Shown: positions 48,102 to 57,236 of the stretch, one piece after another
Position numbering within the stretch: position 1 is the first letter of the stretch
Layout: every line of letters begins with the position of its first letter
Source: Pseudomonas benzenivorans
Lineage (GTDB): Bacteria; Pseudomonadota; Gammaproteobacteria; Pseudomonadales; Pseudomonadaceae
DNA length: 64,000 nt
Assembly: GCF_024397895.1 (NCBI RefSeq)
Contig: NZ_CP073346.1
Span: forward strand, 62,001 to 126,000
Direction of reading: 5' to 3'
The notes under the pieces: model-generated
What the model saw: only the letters and a program-made list of their open reading frames with translations
What the model was told of the DNA's origin: nothing
Database searches by the model: none
Made by a program: the position numbers and the translations under genes

Positions 48102-49154
48102 ATGCGCGTACTGATAGTCGACGATTCACCCGTGTTGCGCGTGCTGCTGCGTTCGGTGCTGGAGCATGCGGGCTTCGAGGTGCGCGAGGCGGACAGCGGG
48201 GAACAGGCGTTGCGGGTACTGCAGAGCTACCAGCCTGACATCGTCACCATGGATGTCCACATGCCGGGTATGGATGGCTATGAAACCACCGCGCGGATTC
48301 TCGAAAAATATGCGTTGCCGGTGGTGGTGGTAACGGCCAGCGCCAATGCCTACGCGGCTGCCACGGCCATGCAGGCGCTGGCGGCGGGAGCCTTGAGCGT
48401 GCTGGAAAAACCCCAGGGTCCGGGTGCCGCCAACTTCGAGACGCGCGTCGAGGAGCTGATCAGCACCCTGCGCAGTATGTCCCAAGTCAAGATAGTGCGC
48501 CGCCCGCGCTCAGTGAAGAGACCCGTCGCGCCGCCCGCGGCCAGCCCCATTTACCCCGGACTTCCGCGCTTGGTGGCGATCGCCGCCTCGGCTGGAGGCC
48601 CGGTAGCGTTAAAGGAACTGCTATCACGCTTGACCGGCAAACTGCCCTGGCCGTTGTTGCTGGCCCAACACATCGCCGCGGGCTTTGTGGGCAGCTTTCG
48701 TGACTGGCTGACCAGCGTTTCCACGGTGTCGGTGGTGATCGCCGAGCACGGTCTGCGCCTGCAGCCCGGGGTGCTTTACCTGTCGCCGGACGGCAGCCAA
48801 TTGGGCGTCAGCGCCGACCTGCGGGCCCAGTTGCAGGCCAGGAGCGGCGAGCCCTATTGCCCTTCGGCTGACCATATGTTCCGCAGCGTCGGTCGGAGCC
48901 TTGGCAACCAGGCCATCGGCATTCAGTTGTCCGGCATGGGCCGTGACGGCGCAGAAGGGTTGCTTGAGCTGCACCGCCTGGGCGCGCTGACCGTCGTTCA
49001 GGAGCCCACCAGCGCGGTGATCGATGCCATGCCTCTGGCCGCAATCAAGCTGCACGCCGCACGCCAGGTGCTCCAGCCGGAGGCGATTGCGGCGCTGCTC
49101 AATACGATTGCCCTGCGCGGCGTTGCCCGCAGCACCTCGCCAGGAGGAGAGTGA
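48102..49154 (+). CDS. CheB-type methylesterase response regulator, WspF-like
   Basis: Receptor methylesterase/deamidase, 350 residues. An N-terminal receiver with Asp51 (VTMDVHMPGMDG) is joined by a Pro-rich linker to the esterase domain. The Ser163-His190-Asp282 triad is visible in IAASAGGPVAL, LAQHIAAGF and LSGMGRDGAEG. By analogy with WspF it should provide adaptation feedback and restrain the c-di-GMP output; loss of WspF in P. aeruginosa locks Wsp on (established). Its TGA overlaps the next gene's ribosome-binding region. Confidence 0.93.
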   Translation: MRVLIVDDSPVLRVLLRSVLEHAGFEVREADSGEQALRVLQSYQPDIVTMDVHMPGMDGYETTARILEKYALPVVVVTASANAYAAATAMQALAAGALSVLEKPQGPGAANFETRVEELISTLRSMSQVKIVRRPRSVKRPVAPPAASPIYPGLPRLVAIAASAGGPVALKELLSRLTGKLPWPLLLAQHIAAGFVGSFRDWLTSVSTVSVVIAEHGLRLQPGVLYLSPDGSQLGVSADLRAQLQARSGEPYCPSADHMFRSVGRSLGNQAIGIQLSGMGRDGAEGLLELHRLGALTVVQEPTSAVIDAMPLAAIKLHAARQVLQPEAIAALLNTIALRGVARSTSPGGE

Positions 49155-49156
49155 CC

Positions 49157-52100
49157 ATGTTCACGGATGCCGAAATTCTCATCGTTGAGGACAGCCCGAC
49201 CCAGGCCACGGAACTGCAGTTCCTGCTCGAGGCGTCCGGTTGCCAGACACGCGTCGCCCGCAACGGCGTGGAAGCCCTGACCTGCCTGGCCGAGCGCCTG
49301 CCAACCATCGTCATCAGCGATATTGTCATGCCCGAGATGGACGGCTATGAGCTGTGTCGTCAACTCAAGGGCGACCCGCGCACGGCGAGCATCCCGGTGA
49401 TTCTGGTCACCAGCCTCGCCGATGCCCGGGACGTGGTGCATGGCCTGGCCTGCGGCGCCGACAACTTCATCGTCAAGCCCTACGACGAGAAGTACCTGAT
49501 GTCACGCATCCGCTACTTCCTGGTCAACCTCGAGTTGCGCAGCAACGAGCGGGTGCAGATGGGCGTGGAGGTGGTGCTCGAAGGCGAGCGCCACTTCATC
49601 ACCGCCAGTCGTCAGCAGATTCTCGACCTGCTGATCTCCACCTACGAGCAAGGCGTGCGGCTCAACCACGAGCTGCTGGCCAAACACGACGAACTGACCC
49701 GCACCAACTCGCTGCTCAATTGCCTGTTCGAGTTCACCAGCGGTCTGACCGACGCCAATAGCGAGCGTCACGTGATCCAGACTGCCCTGGGACGCATTCT
49801 CGAATTTCCCAATGCGATTGGTGCCTGGCTGTTGCTCGCCGATGGCGAGGAGCGGGCCGGTAGCCTGCGGGTGGCCGCTGCGCGGGGCCGTGACGGCGAC
49901 TACAGCCTGGAGCGCCTGACCGCCTGCTCCGTGGACTGCCCCTGCCGACACGCCTGGCTGCACGACCAGTTGAGCGTGCCGAGCAATATCTCGGGCTGTC
50001 CGGCTTTGACGCGGATGGCCGGGCAGAGCCATGCCAGCATCCCGCTGCTGCTTGGGGGCGAGACCATCGGCATGCTCAATGTCGTACGCAACAAGGGCCA
50101 GACCTGGCCGGAGGACGCACTGGTCGCCCTGGCCTCGATCGGCCGCCAGCTGGCCATGGCGCTCGGGCGGGTGCGGCTGTTCGAGAGTCTCGAGCAACTG
50201 GTGGCGCAGCGCACCCAGGCGCTGGCGCAGAGCGAGGCGTTGCTGCGCAAGATTCTCGACAACCTGCCGGTCGGCGTATCGGTCGCCGACAGCAAGGGCC
50301 GGTTGATTCTCAGCAACCCGGAGAACGGCTTGATCTGGGCCGGCCCCCAGCCAGTCCAGCTGAGCGACTACGCCCGCTATCAGGGCGCCTGGGCCGAACA
50401 CGGCGAACCCCTGGGGGCGGAGGACTGGCCGTTGGCCCGGGCCGTGCGCGACGGTCGGGTGATGCGTAACGAGGTCATCGATATCCAGGCCTTCGACGAG
50501 ACCCACAAGACCACCCTCAACTCGGCCGTGCCCTACCTGGATGAGCACGGCGTTGTGCAGGGCGCCATCGCGGTAATCCAGGACGTCAGCGAACAGCGCC
50601 AGCGTGACCTGGAGATTCGCATCCGCACCCGGGCCATGGAGGCGAGCGTCAACGCCATCGTCATCACCGACAACCAGCGCGAGGACCAGCCGATCGCCTA
50701 CGTCAATCCGGCCTTCGAGCGCATCACCGGCTACCGCAGCGAGGAGGTGATCGGACGCAACTGTCGTTTCCTGCAGGGCCAGGACCAGGACCAGCCGGAG
50801 CTGGACAGCATTCGCCGGGCGCTGCGCGCAGAGGAGGAGGGCAGAGCGGTACTGCGCAACTACCGCAAGGACGGTTCGGCCTTCTGGAACGAGTTGCGCC
50901 TCGCCCCGGTGGTCAACGATCGCGGCAAGGTCAGCCACTTCGTCGGCATCCTGCACGACATCACCGAGGCCAAGGGCTACCAGGAAGAACTGGAGCACCA
51001 GGCCAACCACGACAGTCTGACCGGGTTGCCCAACCGCAACCTGCTCAATGACCGCATTCTCCAGGCCATCGCCTTCGCCAGCCGCAATCAGGGCCTGTTC
51101 ACCCTGGCGTTCATGGACCTCGACAACTTCAAGGTGGTCAACGACAGTCTCGGCCACAACGCCGGCGACCAGCTGCTGGTGCAGGTGGCCGAGCGGCTGA
51201 AGGCCTGCGCCCGGGAGATCGACACCGTGGCGCGGCTGGGCGGCGACGAATTCGTCATCCTGCTGGCCGACGGTGGTCAGATGACCAAGCGCCTCGGTGG
51301 CCTGGAACGTTTCAAAAAGAGCGTCGCCGAGCCGCTGCTGCTCGACGGTCAGGAGGTGGTGGTCAGCTGCAGCATCGGCTTCTGCTGCTACCCCGAGGAC
51401 GGCAGCGATATCAGCACCCTGCTGCGCAACGCCGATACCGCCATGTACCAGGCCAAGCACCAGGGGCGTAACCGCATCTGTGCCTTCACCCCGCAGATGA
51501 ACGAACAGATGCAGCGGCGCCTGCTGCTCGAGCGGGAAATGCGCCATGCCCTGCAGCACAGCGAGTTCCAGGTGGTCTACCAACCGCAACTGGACCTGCA
51601 CAACGGCCGCCTGTGCGGGTTCGAGGCGCTGGTACGCTGGAGCCAGGCGGGCAAGACGGTGATGCCCGACGAGTTCATCCCCCTGGCGGAGGAGACCGGC
51701 CTGATCGTCGGCATCGATTTCTATGTCTTCGATGCCGTGTGCCGTCAGCTGCAGGACTGGAAGTACCTGCTGCTGAACGGCAGCATCGCGGTTAACTTCT
51801 CGGCCATCAGCTTCATGGCGCCCGAGTTCGTCGAGCGTATCCAGCAGATCCTCAAGCAGCACGAAGTGGCACCGTCCCTGGTCAAGCTGGAGGTGACCGA
51901 ATCCATGCTGATGACCAACGCCGACGAAGTGCTAAGCCGGATGCGCGCCCTGATCGCGGTGGGCATTCGTTTCTCGATCGACGATTTCGGTACCGGCTAT
52001 TCTTCCCTGGGCTACCTCAAGCGCTTTCCCTTCAGCGAACTGAAGATCGATCGCAGCTTCGTCACCGATGTTCATCTGGATCCCGACAGTGCCTCGCTGG

Positions 52101-52732
52101 CCCGCTCGATGATCTCCATCGGCCACAACCTGGGCATCAAGGTGATCGCCGAGGGCGTGGAGAATGCCGAGCAGCTCGGCTTCCTGCGGGCCGCCGGCTG
52201 TGACGAACTGCAGGGCTACTACTACTCGCCGCCTTTGCCACCCAAGGCCTGCATGCAGTTCCTCGGTGAAGATGGCGAGCTGAAACTGCCGCCCCTGATG
52301 GACGGCGAGCCGGTATGCCATCTGCTGCTGATCGATGATGAGGAGGGGGTGCTCAACGCCCTGCAACGCGAGCTGCGCCTGGAGAATTACCGCGTGCTGG
52401 TCGCCAGCAACAGCGTCGAGGCCCTGAACCTGCTGGCGACCAACCCGGTGGACGTGGTGCTGACCGACCTGCGCCTGGCGGACATGAACGGCGTGGAGTT
52501 TCTGCGGCGGATCCGGATGATCTACCCGGAGATTATCCGCATGGTGCTCAGTGGCTCCACCGAAGTGCGCAACATCCTCAAGTCCGTCAACGAGGGGGTG
52601 ATCTACCGCTTCATCACCAAACCCTGGGACGCCGACGACCTGCGCAGCCAGCTGCGCGACGCCTTCGCCCAGCGGCAGCTGGTGCAGGAAAATCAGCGCA
52701 TGCGTGAACAACTGATGGCGCAGAAGCGCTGA
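49157..52732 (+). CDS. Multidomain c-di-GMP enzyme: REC-GAF-PAS-LOV-like-GGDEF-EAL-REC
   Basis: Probable output protein of the chemosensory cluster, 1191 residues from the ATG at 49157 (AGGAGG 9 bases upstream; GTG at 49151 is too close to it). The N-terminal receiver has phospho-Asp55 (VISDIVMPEMDG). The GAF domain (about 185-335) carries Cys257, Cys261, Cys263 and Cys281. After one PAS domain comes a PAS with the LOV signature GRNCRFLQG (Cys536) plus NYRKDG and FWNEL. GGDEF is intact at 695-699 and EAL at 823-825, with VNFSA, VTESM, DDFGTGYSS and AEGVEN all present, so both synthesis and breakdown of c-di-GMP are plausible. A second receiver (about 1054-1170, Asp1104, TDLRLADMNG) resembles those of RpfG-type regulators. 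WspR occupies this place in Wsp but is only REC-GGDEF. Confidence 0.92.
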   Translation: MFTDAEILIVEDSPTQATELQFLLEASGCQTRVARNGVEALTCLAERLPTIVISDIVMPEMDGYELCRQLKGDPRTASIPVILVTSLADARDVVHGLACGADNFIVKPYDEKYLMSRIRYFLVNLELRSNERVQMGVEVVLEGERHFITASRQQILDLLISTYEQGVRLNHELLAKHDELTRTNSLLNCLFEFTSGLTDANSERHVIQTALGRILEFPNAIGAWLLLADGEERAGSLRVAAARGRDGDYSLERLTACSVDCPCRHAWLHDQLSVPSNISGCPALTRMAGQSHASIPLLLGGETIGMLNVVRNKGQTWPEDALVALASIGRQLAMALGRVRLFESLEQLVAQRTQALAQSEALLRKILDNLPVGVSVADSKGRLILSNPENGLIWAGPQPVQLSDYARYQGAWAEHGEPLGAEDWPLARAVRDGRVMRNEVIDIQAFDETHKTTLNSAVPYLDEHGVVQGAIAVIQDVSEQRQRDLEIRIRTRAMEASVNAIVITDNQREDQPIAYVNPAFERITGYRSEEVIGRNCRFLQGQDQDQPELDSIRRALRAEEEGRAVLRNYRKDGSAFWNELRLAPVVNDRGKVSHFVGILHDITEAKGYQEELEHQANHDSLTGLPNRNLLNDRILQAIAFASRNQGLFTLAFMDLDNFKVVNDSLGHNAGDQLLVQVAERLKACAREIDTVARLGGDEFVILLADGGQMTKRLGGLERFKKSVAEPLLLDGQEVVVSCSIGFCCYPEDGSDISTLLRNADTAMYQAKHQGRNRICAFTPQMNEQMQRRLLLEREMRHALQHSEFQVVYQPQLDLHNGRLCGFEALVRWSQAGKTVMPDEFIPLAEETGLIVGIDFYVFDAVCRQLQDWKYLLLNGSIAVNFSAISFMAPEFVERIQQILKQHEVAPSLVKLEVTESMLMTNADEVLSRMRALIAVGIRFSIDDFGTGYSSLGYLKRFPFSELKIDRSFVTDVHLDPDSASLARSMISIGHNLGIKVIAEGVENAEQLGFLRAAGCDELQGYYYSPPLPPKACMQFLGEDGELKLPPLMDGEPVCHLLLIDDEEGVLNALQRELRLENYRVLVASNSVEALNLLATNPVDVVLTDLRLADMNGVEFLRRIRMIYPEIIRMVLSGSTEVRNILKSVNEGVIYRFITKPWDADDLRSQLRDAFAQRQLVQENQRMREQLMAQKR

Positions 52733-52838
52733 TCCCAGCATCACCCCGTTGAGGCCTGCGAACGGGCCGTCCAGGTGCGTCTGCAACCCGCGCCACAGCC
52801 ACTAGACTGATAGGGAGACAGCTGGCTGGAGGTGCGCC

Positions 52839-53816
52839 ATGAACCTGCGCGAAGGTTTTATCGGTGCGATCGGCAATACGCCGCTGATTCGTCTCGCCCG
52901 ACTCAGCGAAGAAACCGGTTGCGAGATACTGGCCAAGGCCGAGTTCCTCAACCCGGGCGGTTCGGTCAAGGACCGCGCCGCCCTGGGGATCATCGAGGAC
53001 GCCGAGCGCAGCGGCCGGCTCCGACCCCGTGGCACGGTGGTGGAAGGCACCGCCGGCAATACCGGCATCGGCCTGGCCCATATCTGCGCGGTGCGGGGCT
53101 ATCGCTGCATCATCGTCATCCCCGACAACCAGTCGCCGGAGAAGCTCGAGCTGCTGCGCCACCTGGGGGCCGAGGTGCGTGCGGTACCGCCCAAGCCCTA
53201 CAGTGACCCGCACAACTACCAGAAGATTGCCGGACGCGTGGCCGCGGAACTGCCCGGGGCGATCTGGGCCAACCAGTTCGATAACACCGCCAACCGGGAG
53301 ATTCACTACCGGACCACCGGCCCGGAGATCTGGCGCGACACCGAGGGCCGCATCGATGCCTTCGTCTGCGCCACCGGCACCGGCGGCACACTGGCCGGAG
53401 TGTCGCGCTACCTGAAGGAGCACAACGCGGCGGTACGCATCGTCCTCGCCGACCCCATGGGCAGCGCGCTCTACCATTGGGTGCTCGATGGCGAGCTGCT
53501 CGCAGAAGGCAGTTCGATTACCGAGGGCATCGGCACCAGCCGGGTGACGGCCAACCTCCAGGACACCCTGATCGACTCGGCCCTGCGGATCGACGACCAG
53601 CATTGCATCGACATGGTCTACCGTCTGCTGCGCGAGGAGGGCTTGTTCGTAGGCAGCTCCAGCGGCATCAACGTCAGTGCCGCGGTCCGCCTGGCAGCCG
53701 ACCTAGGCCCCGGCCACACCGTGGTAACCCTGCTGTGCGACCGCGGTGGCCTGTACGCCCGGCGCCTGTTCAATCCGAACTGGCTACGGGAGAAGGGCCT
53801 GACGCCACCGGTCTGA
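52839..53816 (+). CDS. Cysteine synthase/cystathionine beta-synthase-like PLP enzyme
   Basis: Fold-type II PLP enzyme of 325 residues. Lys44 in NPGGSVKDRAALG should bind PLP. VEGTAGNTGIGLAHI is the substrate loop; cysteine synthases usually have TSGNTG, so the Ser-to-Ala change is worth noting. The PLP-phosphate loop appears as CATGTGGTLAGVSRYLK and the C-terminal VGSSSGINVSAAVRLA block is present. There is no CBS regulatory domain. It lies about 100 bp after the c-di-GMP gene and converges with the Mut7-C gene. O-acetylserine sulfhydrylase or a beta-replacement enzyme for another acceptor are both possible. Confidence 0.85.
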   Translation: MNLREGFIGAIGNTPLIRLARLSEETGCEILAKAEFLNPGGSVKDRAALGIIEDAERSGRLRPRGTVVEGTAGNTGIGLAHICAVRGYRCIIVIPDNQSPEKLELLRHLGAEVRAVPPKPYSDPHNYQKIAGRVAAELPGAIWANQFDNTANREIHYRTTGPEIWRDTEGRIDAFVCATGTGGTLAGVSRYLKEHNAAVRIVLADPMGSALYHWVLDGELLAEGSSITEGIGTSRVTANLQDTLIDSALRIDDQHCIDMVYRLLREEGLFVGSSSGINVSAAVRLAADLGPGHTVVTLLCDRGGLYARRLFNPNWLREKGLTPPV

Positions 53817-53836
53817 CCTGGCAACGACCGCTCCAT

Positions 53837-54595
53837 TCAAGGGGCGCTATTGCAATCCGTGTCGAGGAGCGGAGCCAGCAGGTCGCACATGTTGCGCCAA
53901 TGACTGCCCTCCCAATACAGACGGTGACAGCCGGTGCAGTGCAGGAAGCGCGAATAGCTGTAACCGATGCGACTCGGCAGGCGCTCGCGCGCCTCTTCGA
54001 GGTCGAGCGGCTGCAGCGGCAGGTTGCAGTGCAGGCACAGGCTGAAGGGCTTGATGCTGCGGCCCATGTCGAGTCGCTCGAAGAGCTCGCGCAGTTGCTG
54101 GGCGGGCTTGAGTGCATGAACGTAACAGCCGTGGGTGATCAGGCTGCGCTTGAGCAGCTCACGGTCACGGGTCAGCACGATGCGCCCTTCGTGCGCCGCC
54201 AGCTCGGCGATGGCGGCGTCCTCGAAATGGTTGTCGTACAGCGTGTCGAAGCCGAGCATGCGCAGCAGGCGAGCCAGCCCGCCGAGGTGGGCGTCCGCGA
54301 CGAAGCGCAGCACCCGCAGCGGCCGGTCACGCACCTTGAGCAGCGGACTGATGTCCAGACGCTCGAACTTCGGATAGACCGCCACTCGGTCGCCGTCCAG
54401 CAGCATGCGCTCGAAACCGACCGACTCGCCGTTGAGCAGCACCAGCTCGACTTCGGTGTGAGGCACACCGAGCGCCTCGATCATATGCTTGACCGTCGCC
54501 GCCCGCGCACATTCGCAGTCGAATGCCCTGCGCCGACGCGCAGGGGCCAGGAAATCGTTGAGCTCCTCGTAGAAGCGAAAGGTCGCGCGAACCAT
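53837..54595 (-). CDS. Ubiquitin-like (MoaD/ThiS-type) domain fused to Mut7-C RNase-like domain
   Basis: Protein of 252 residues. Residues 1-85 resemble the beta-grasp Ub-Mut7-C N domain (FRFYEELNDFLAPARR, VELVLLNGESVGFERMLLDGDRVAVYPKF). Residues about 92-245 are a Mut7-C (PIN-like nuclease) domain with FVADAHLGGLARLLRMLGFDTLYD, ILTRDRELLKR and two zinc-ribbon knuckles (CLHCNLPL and CTGCHRLYW). The acidic residues of VADAHLG and TRDREL are the likely metal ligands. The ATG at 54595 (MVRATFRF) is the family-like start; ATG at 54607 with GGAG upstream is a possible alternative. Function in RNA metabolism is inferred from the fold only. Confidence 0.85.
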   Translation of the reverse strand: MVRATFRFYEELNDFLAPARRRRAFDCECARAATVKHMIEALGVPHTEVELVLLNGESVGFERMLLDGDRVAVYPKFERLDISPLLKVRDRPLRVLRFVADAHLGGLARLLRMLGFDTLYDNHFEDAAIAELAAHEGRIVLTRDRELLKRSLITHGCYVHALKPAQQLRELFERLDMGRSIKPFSLCLHCNLPLQPLDLEEARERLPSRIGYSYSRFLHCTGCHRLYWEGSHWRNMCDLLAPLLDTDCNSAP

Positions 54596-54607
54596 GCCTG
54601 TAAGCAT

Positions 54608-54920
54608 AGCCGGGGGCTCCAGCACTCTCGACGCAGCAAGCGACGCGGGATGATCGCCACGCGCAGGAAAGGCCGTCATTACGTGCGTAATCACTGGAGC
54701 TTTTGTCAGCAAGTGATTGTCGGTGCTAATTTTTGGGTAACAGATCACAATTTTATTGGTTAACATCGATCGCGCGTGTCGCGGGACCGTAGCTGCAAGC
54801 GACCTGCATCGAATGGGGGTGCCCCGCTGGGGGACGCCTGCCGTGCCAGGACGCCGGTTCCACTCCAGAACACAACCGCCGGTTCCTGAGCAGTCGCCCG
54901 TCGGCGACTAGAGAAGTGCG
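54608..54920. other. Promoter region between the Mut7-C gene and the MHYT-GGDEF-EAL gene
   Basis: About 310 bp without a gene. An AT-rich patch (54700-54770) holds a plausible plus-strand promoter, TTGTCA (54703-54708), 18-bp spacer, TAATTT (54727-54732). A perfect hairpin AGTCGCC-CGTC-GGCGACT at 54893-54910 lies just before the ribosome-binding site AGAGAAG, where it could affect translation. No c-di-GMP riboswitch consensus was recognised. Confidence 0.5.
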
Positions 54921-56999
54921 ATGTTGATTGCGAGCTACGACTTTTCCCTGGTATTGATCTCCCTGGCGGTGGCAGTGCTGGCCGCCTATACCGCCCTGAA
55001 CCTGGCTGGGCGTATCGCCACGGCCAAGGGGCCAGCGCAGTCCCTGTGGACCTGTGGAGGGGCTCTGGCCATGGGCATCGGCATCTGGTCGATGCATTTC
55101 ATCGGCATGCTCGCCATGAGCCTGCCGATCCCCCTGGGTTATGACCTGTCCATTACCCTGTTATCGCTGGCCATGGCAGTGCTCGCCTCCGGCTTTGCCC
55201 TGTGGCTGGTAAGCCAGGCGCAAATGCCACGCTGGCATTGGCTGCTCGGCTCCCTCGCCATGGGCGCTGGCATCAGCGCCATGCATTACCTGGGCATGCA
55301 GGCCCTGCGCATGCAGCCCGGTATCGAATACGATCCACTGCTGTTCGGGTTGTCCCTGTTGATCGCCGTGGCCGCCTCTGCGGCTTCGCTGTGGATCGCC
55401 TTCCGCCTGCGCTTGCCCGGGCCTTCGGTGCGCCTGGCCCGTGCCGGCGCGGCGCTGATCATGGGGGGCGCGATTGTCGGCATGCACTACACCGGCATGG
55501 CCGCAGCCGGCTTTCCGCTCGACAGTATTTGTCTGGCGGCAGACGCTGGCCTGGACACTGCCTGGCTGGCCAGTCTGGTCGTCATCGTGACTTTCGCGGT
55601 GCTGGCCATCGCCTTGCTCACCTCGGTGCTGGATGCGCGCATGGAGTCGCGGATCGCCCAGTTGAGCGCGTCCCTGGCGGAGGCCAACCGGGAACTGACC
55701 GAGCTGGCGCTGCATGATTCCCTGACCAAACTGCCCAACCGTCTGCTGCTGGAAGATAGGGTCGGCCAGAGTATTCACAAGATGGCGCGCAGAAACGGCC
55801 ATTTCGCGTTGATGTTCATGGATCTGGATGGCTTCAAGCCGGTCAACGACGCCTATGGCCATCATCTCGGCGACCTGCTGTTGTGCGCCGTGGCCGACCG
55901 CCTGCGCCAGCGCTTGCGCGCGCAGGACACCCTGGCCCGGGTCGGCGGCGATGAGTTCGTGCTGTTGGCGGAACTGCGCGAGCCCGACGATGCGGTGAAC
56001 CTCGCCGGCCAGATCGTCCAGCTGATCGGCCAGCCGTTTCTGGTGGGCGAACATGAACTGCGGGTCTCCACCAGCGTCGGCATCGCCCTCTATCCCGGCG
56101 ACGGCGAAGACCAGCAGACCCTGCTGCTGAACGCCGACGCCGCCATGTACCACGCCAAGGGCGCGGGGAAGAACGGCTACAGCTTCTTCGAGGCGTCGAT
56201 GAACGCCAACGCGCGCAACCAGTTGCAGCTGTTGCACGACCTGCGCATGGCGCTGGAGCGAAACGAATTCCGCCTCTACTACCAACCCAAGTTCGACGCT
56301 CTGGATGGCCGGCCGACGGGCGCCGAAGCCTTGCTGCGCTGGCAGCACCCGGAGCGCGGCATCGTGTCGCCGGCCGAATTCATCGAACTGGCGGAAAAGA
56401 CCGGGATGATCATCCTCATCGGTGAGTGGGTACTCGACCAGGCCTGTCGGCAGATGCGCCAATGGTACGAGCAGGGCCGCCAGGACTGGCGCGTGGCGGT
56501 GAACCTGTCGGCACTGCAGTTCTGTCACGTCGGGCTGATCGACAGCGTCGCCGATGCCCTGCAGCGGCATGCCCTGCCGGCCAACTGCCTGACCCTGGAA
56601 ATCACCGAGACCACGGCAATGAGCGATGCCGATGCGACCCTGCAGGTGCTCAATCGCCTGGCCGAAATGGGCGTCGACCTGTCCATCGACGATTTCGGTA
56701 CGGGCTACTCCAGCCTGCTTTACCTCAAGCGCTTGCCGGCCAACGAGCTGAAGATCGACCGGGGCTTCGTCAGCGATCTGGTGCACGACAGCGACGATGC
56801 GGCGATCATCTCCGCCATCGTCGCCCTGGGCCAGGCGCTGAACCTGCGCATCGTCGCCGAAGGGGTGGAAACCCTGCAGCAGAAGAGCTTTCTCACAGAA
56901 CTCGGCTGCAACGCGCTGCAGGGCTTTCTGCTGGGTCACCCACTGCCCGCCGAGCAGTTCATCCAGGCGCTGGCCGACAGCGTACCGATAACGGCCTAA
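54921..56999 (+). CDS. mucR: MHYT-GGDEF-EAL membrane c-di-GMP enzyme, MucR-like
   Basis: Inner-membrane c-di-GMP synthase/phosphodiesterase of 692 residues. Seven membrane helices in the first 240 residues carry the three MHYT motifs MHFIGM (58), MHYLGM (121) and MHYTGM (188), thought to bind metal and sense a diatomic gas such as NO. GGDEF is at 342-346 (RVGGDEFVLL) and EAL at 469-471 (GAEALLRW), with NLSALQF, EITETTAMSD, DDFGTGYSS and AEGVE intact, so both activities are possible. The domain order and size match P. aeruginosa MucR, an alginate and biofilm-dispersal regulator; orthology rests on architecture only. It is the second c-di-GMP enzyme in 6 kb. Confidence 0.85.
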   Translation: MLIASYDFSLVLISLAVAVLAAYTALNLAGRIATAKGPAQSLWTCGGALAMGIGIWSMHFIGMLAMSLPIPLGYDLSITLLSLAMAVLASGFALWLVSQAQMPRWHWLLGSLAMGAGISAMHYLGMQALRMQPGIEYDPLLFGLSLLIAVAASAASLWIAFRLRLPGPSVRLARAGAALIMGGAIVGMHYTGMAAAGFPLDSICLAADAGLDTAWLASLVVIVTFAVLAIALLTSVLDARMESRIAQLSASLAEANRELTELALHDSLTKLPNRLLLEDRVGQSIHKMARRNGHFALMFMDLDGFKPVNDAYGHHLGDLLLCAVADRLRQRLRAQDTLARVGGDEFVLLAELREPDDAVNLAGQIVQLIGQPFLVGEHELRVSTSVGIALYPGDGEDQQTLLLNADAAMYHAKGAGKNGYSFFEASMNANARNQLQLLHDLRMALERNEFRLYYQPKFDALDGRPTGAEALLRWQHPERGIVSPAEFIELAEKTGMIILIGEWVLDQACRQMRQWYEQGRQDWRVAVNLSALQFCHVGLIDSVADALQRHALPANCLTLEITETTAMSDADATLQVLNRLAEMGVDLSIDDFGTGYSSLLYLKRLPANELKIDRGFVSDLVHDSDDAAIISAIVALGQALNLRIVAEGVETLQQKSFLTELGCNALQGFLLGHPLPAEQFIQALADSVPITA

Positions 57000-57236
57000 T
57001 CCGGCCGCTACCGGCGATTGGCAGGCTGCACGGGGTTTGGCTTGTCCGTGCGCCCGGGGTCCCAGGGCGGCGCATCCTTCTACCCGCGAAAGGCGACTCT
57101 AGGCCGAGCGTCCGTTCGGTTCGGGATGACCGGTCGGACAGAGTGACGCAAACACAGCTATACCAGAGCTAATGACGTGCACGGCTTTTGCCGCAGGACA
57201 GGCGAAGGCCATTGTGCCGCACGCTCAGGAGCGCTC

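Noticed and set aside
54770..54920. c-di-GMP (GEMM) riboswitch before the MHYT-GGDEF-EAL gene
   Set aside because: The region has GC-rich hairpins but not the GEMM core sequences.
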